Below, piece by piece: positions 49,332 to 49,415 of a stretch of DNA of 49,415 nucleotides. The notes below the pieces were generated by a model. It was not told the DNA's origin. It did not search any database and worked only from the letters and a program-made list of their open reading frames with translations. The position numbers and the translations under genes were made by a program. Every line of letters starts with the position of its first letter. Positions within the stretch are counted from its first letter, which is position 1. Origin of the DNA: Gammaproteobacteria bacterium. GTDB taxonomy: Bacteria > Pseudomonadota > Gammaproteobacteria > JAADJB01. The stretch spans positions 1-49,415 of the forward strand of contig JAADJB010000054.1 in the NCBI GenBank assembly GCA_013151035.1, in the 5' to 3' direction.

Positions 49332-49415
49332 TGATGAGATGGTCTCCTCCCCCTTTAATACGGCGTCGTAATGCGCCATGATGGAAGTTCAACATACCAT
49401 CAACATAAAGAAACG

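Noticed and set aside
49159-49395. Minus-strand open frame at the right edge
   Set aside because: It runs through the terminator and the dispersed repeat; its residues are translation of repeat sequence.

Overview
The window reads as chromosomal DNA of a gammaproteobacterium. The evidence is the set of housekeeping genes (polA, engB, rep, uup, sucAB-lpd, comM, ubiK, slyX, ychJ, yajQ) and their neighbourhoods, such as polA next to engB, and ubiK/comM next to glnK-amtB. A DsrE-like protein, a DsrC/TusE-like protein, cytochrome c4, PEP-CTERM-type surface proteins and many short palindromic repeats fit a sulfur-oxidising, environmental lineage. That lineage assignment is inference, and I do not name a genus. 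There are no rRNA genes, CRISPR arrays, integrases or transposase genes.

Layout. 1-2.5 kb: an HNH nuclease cut by the left edge, a TIGR02647 protein and a TauD-type dioxygenase. 2.6-5.8 kb: a tight + strand operon of an inositol-phosphatase-like enzyme, a HIT protein, DUF302, a thiamine-binding protein, yajQ and a YgjP-like metallopeptidase. It ends in a 132-bp palindromic element that has a second copy at 37.5 kb. 5.9-13.5 kb: a long - strand series reading dsrE-like, yajD, a DUF971/MoaD-like fusion, a LOG-family protein, DUF2782, thrB, TRAP dctQ/dctM, an EI24 protein, then spmA-spmB. 13.5-15.9 kb: an eroded accessory patch with one intact and one broken PEP-CTERM gene, remnants of a surface adhesin and an unknown gene beside a LysR regulator. 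16.9-21.4 kb: polA, a probable small RNA in the polA-engB gap (the position of Spot 42 and ErsA), engB and cytochrome c4. 21.3-27.6 kb: sucA-sucB-lpd with a 33-residue lipoprotein gene at the end, and a divergent dsbA-like gene. 27.7-30.4 kb: an acetolactate synthase and a RES/Xre toxin-antitoxin pair. 30.6-35.5 kb: a signalling block with a chemotaxis receptor (possible FliA promoter), an EAL-CBS-GGDEF protein, an unknown protein that seems to start at ATA, and a lipoprotein built of two related repeats. 35.6-43.3 kb: uup, a holin-like pseudogene, a DksA-type zinc finger protein, ychJ, slyX, sapC, tRNA-Arg(CCG), rep, an HMA-like small protein and an internally deleted cytochrome gene. 43.3-49.4 kb: a second PEP-CTERM protein, comM, ubiK, then torF-glnK-amtB behind a good sigma-54 promoter with NtrC-like sites, and a DsrC/TusE-like gene.

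How the parts fit. sucAB-lpd encodes the whole 2-oxoglutarate dehydrogenase complex. torF-glnK-amtB is a nitrogen-limitation module. The chemoreceptor and the c-di-GMP protein suggest a motile organism that switches lifestyle. Decaying genes and repeats concentrate at 13.5-15.9, 37.5-37.9 and 42.8-43.3 kb. Repeats have also reached the ends of intact genes: the YgjP-like and EngB C-termini and the EI24 stop codon appear to be made of repeat sequence.

Limits. All family calls come from reading motifs by eye. No searches were run, and promoter and RNA calls are pattern matches only.
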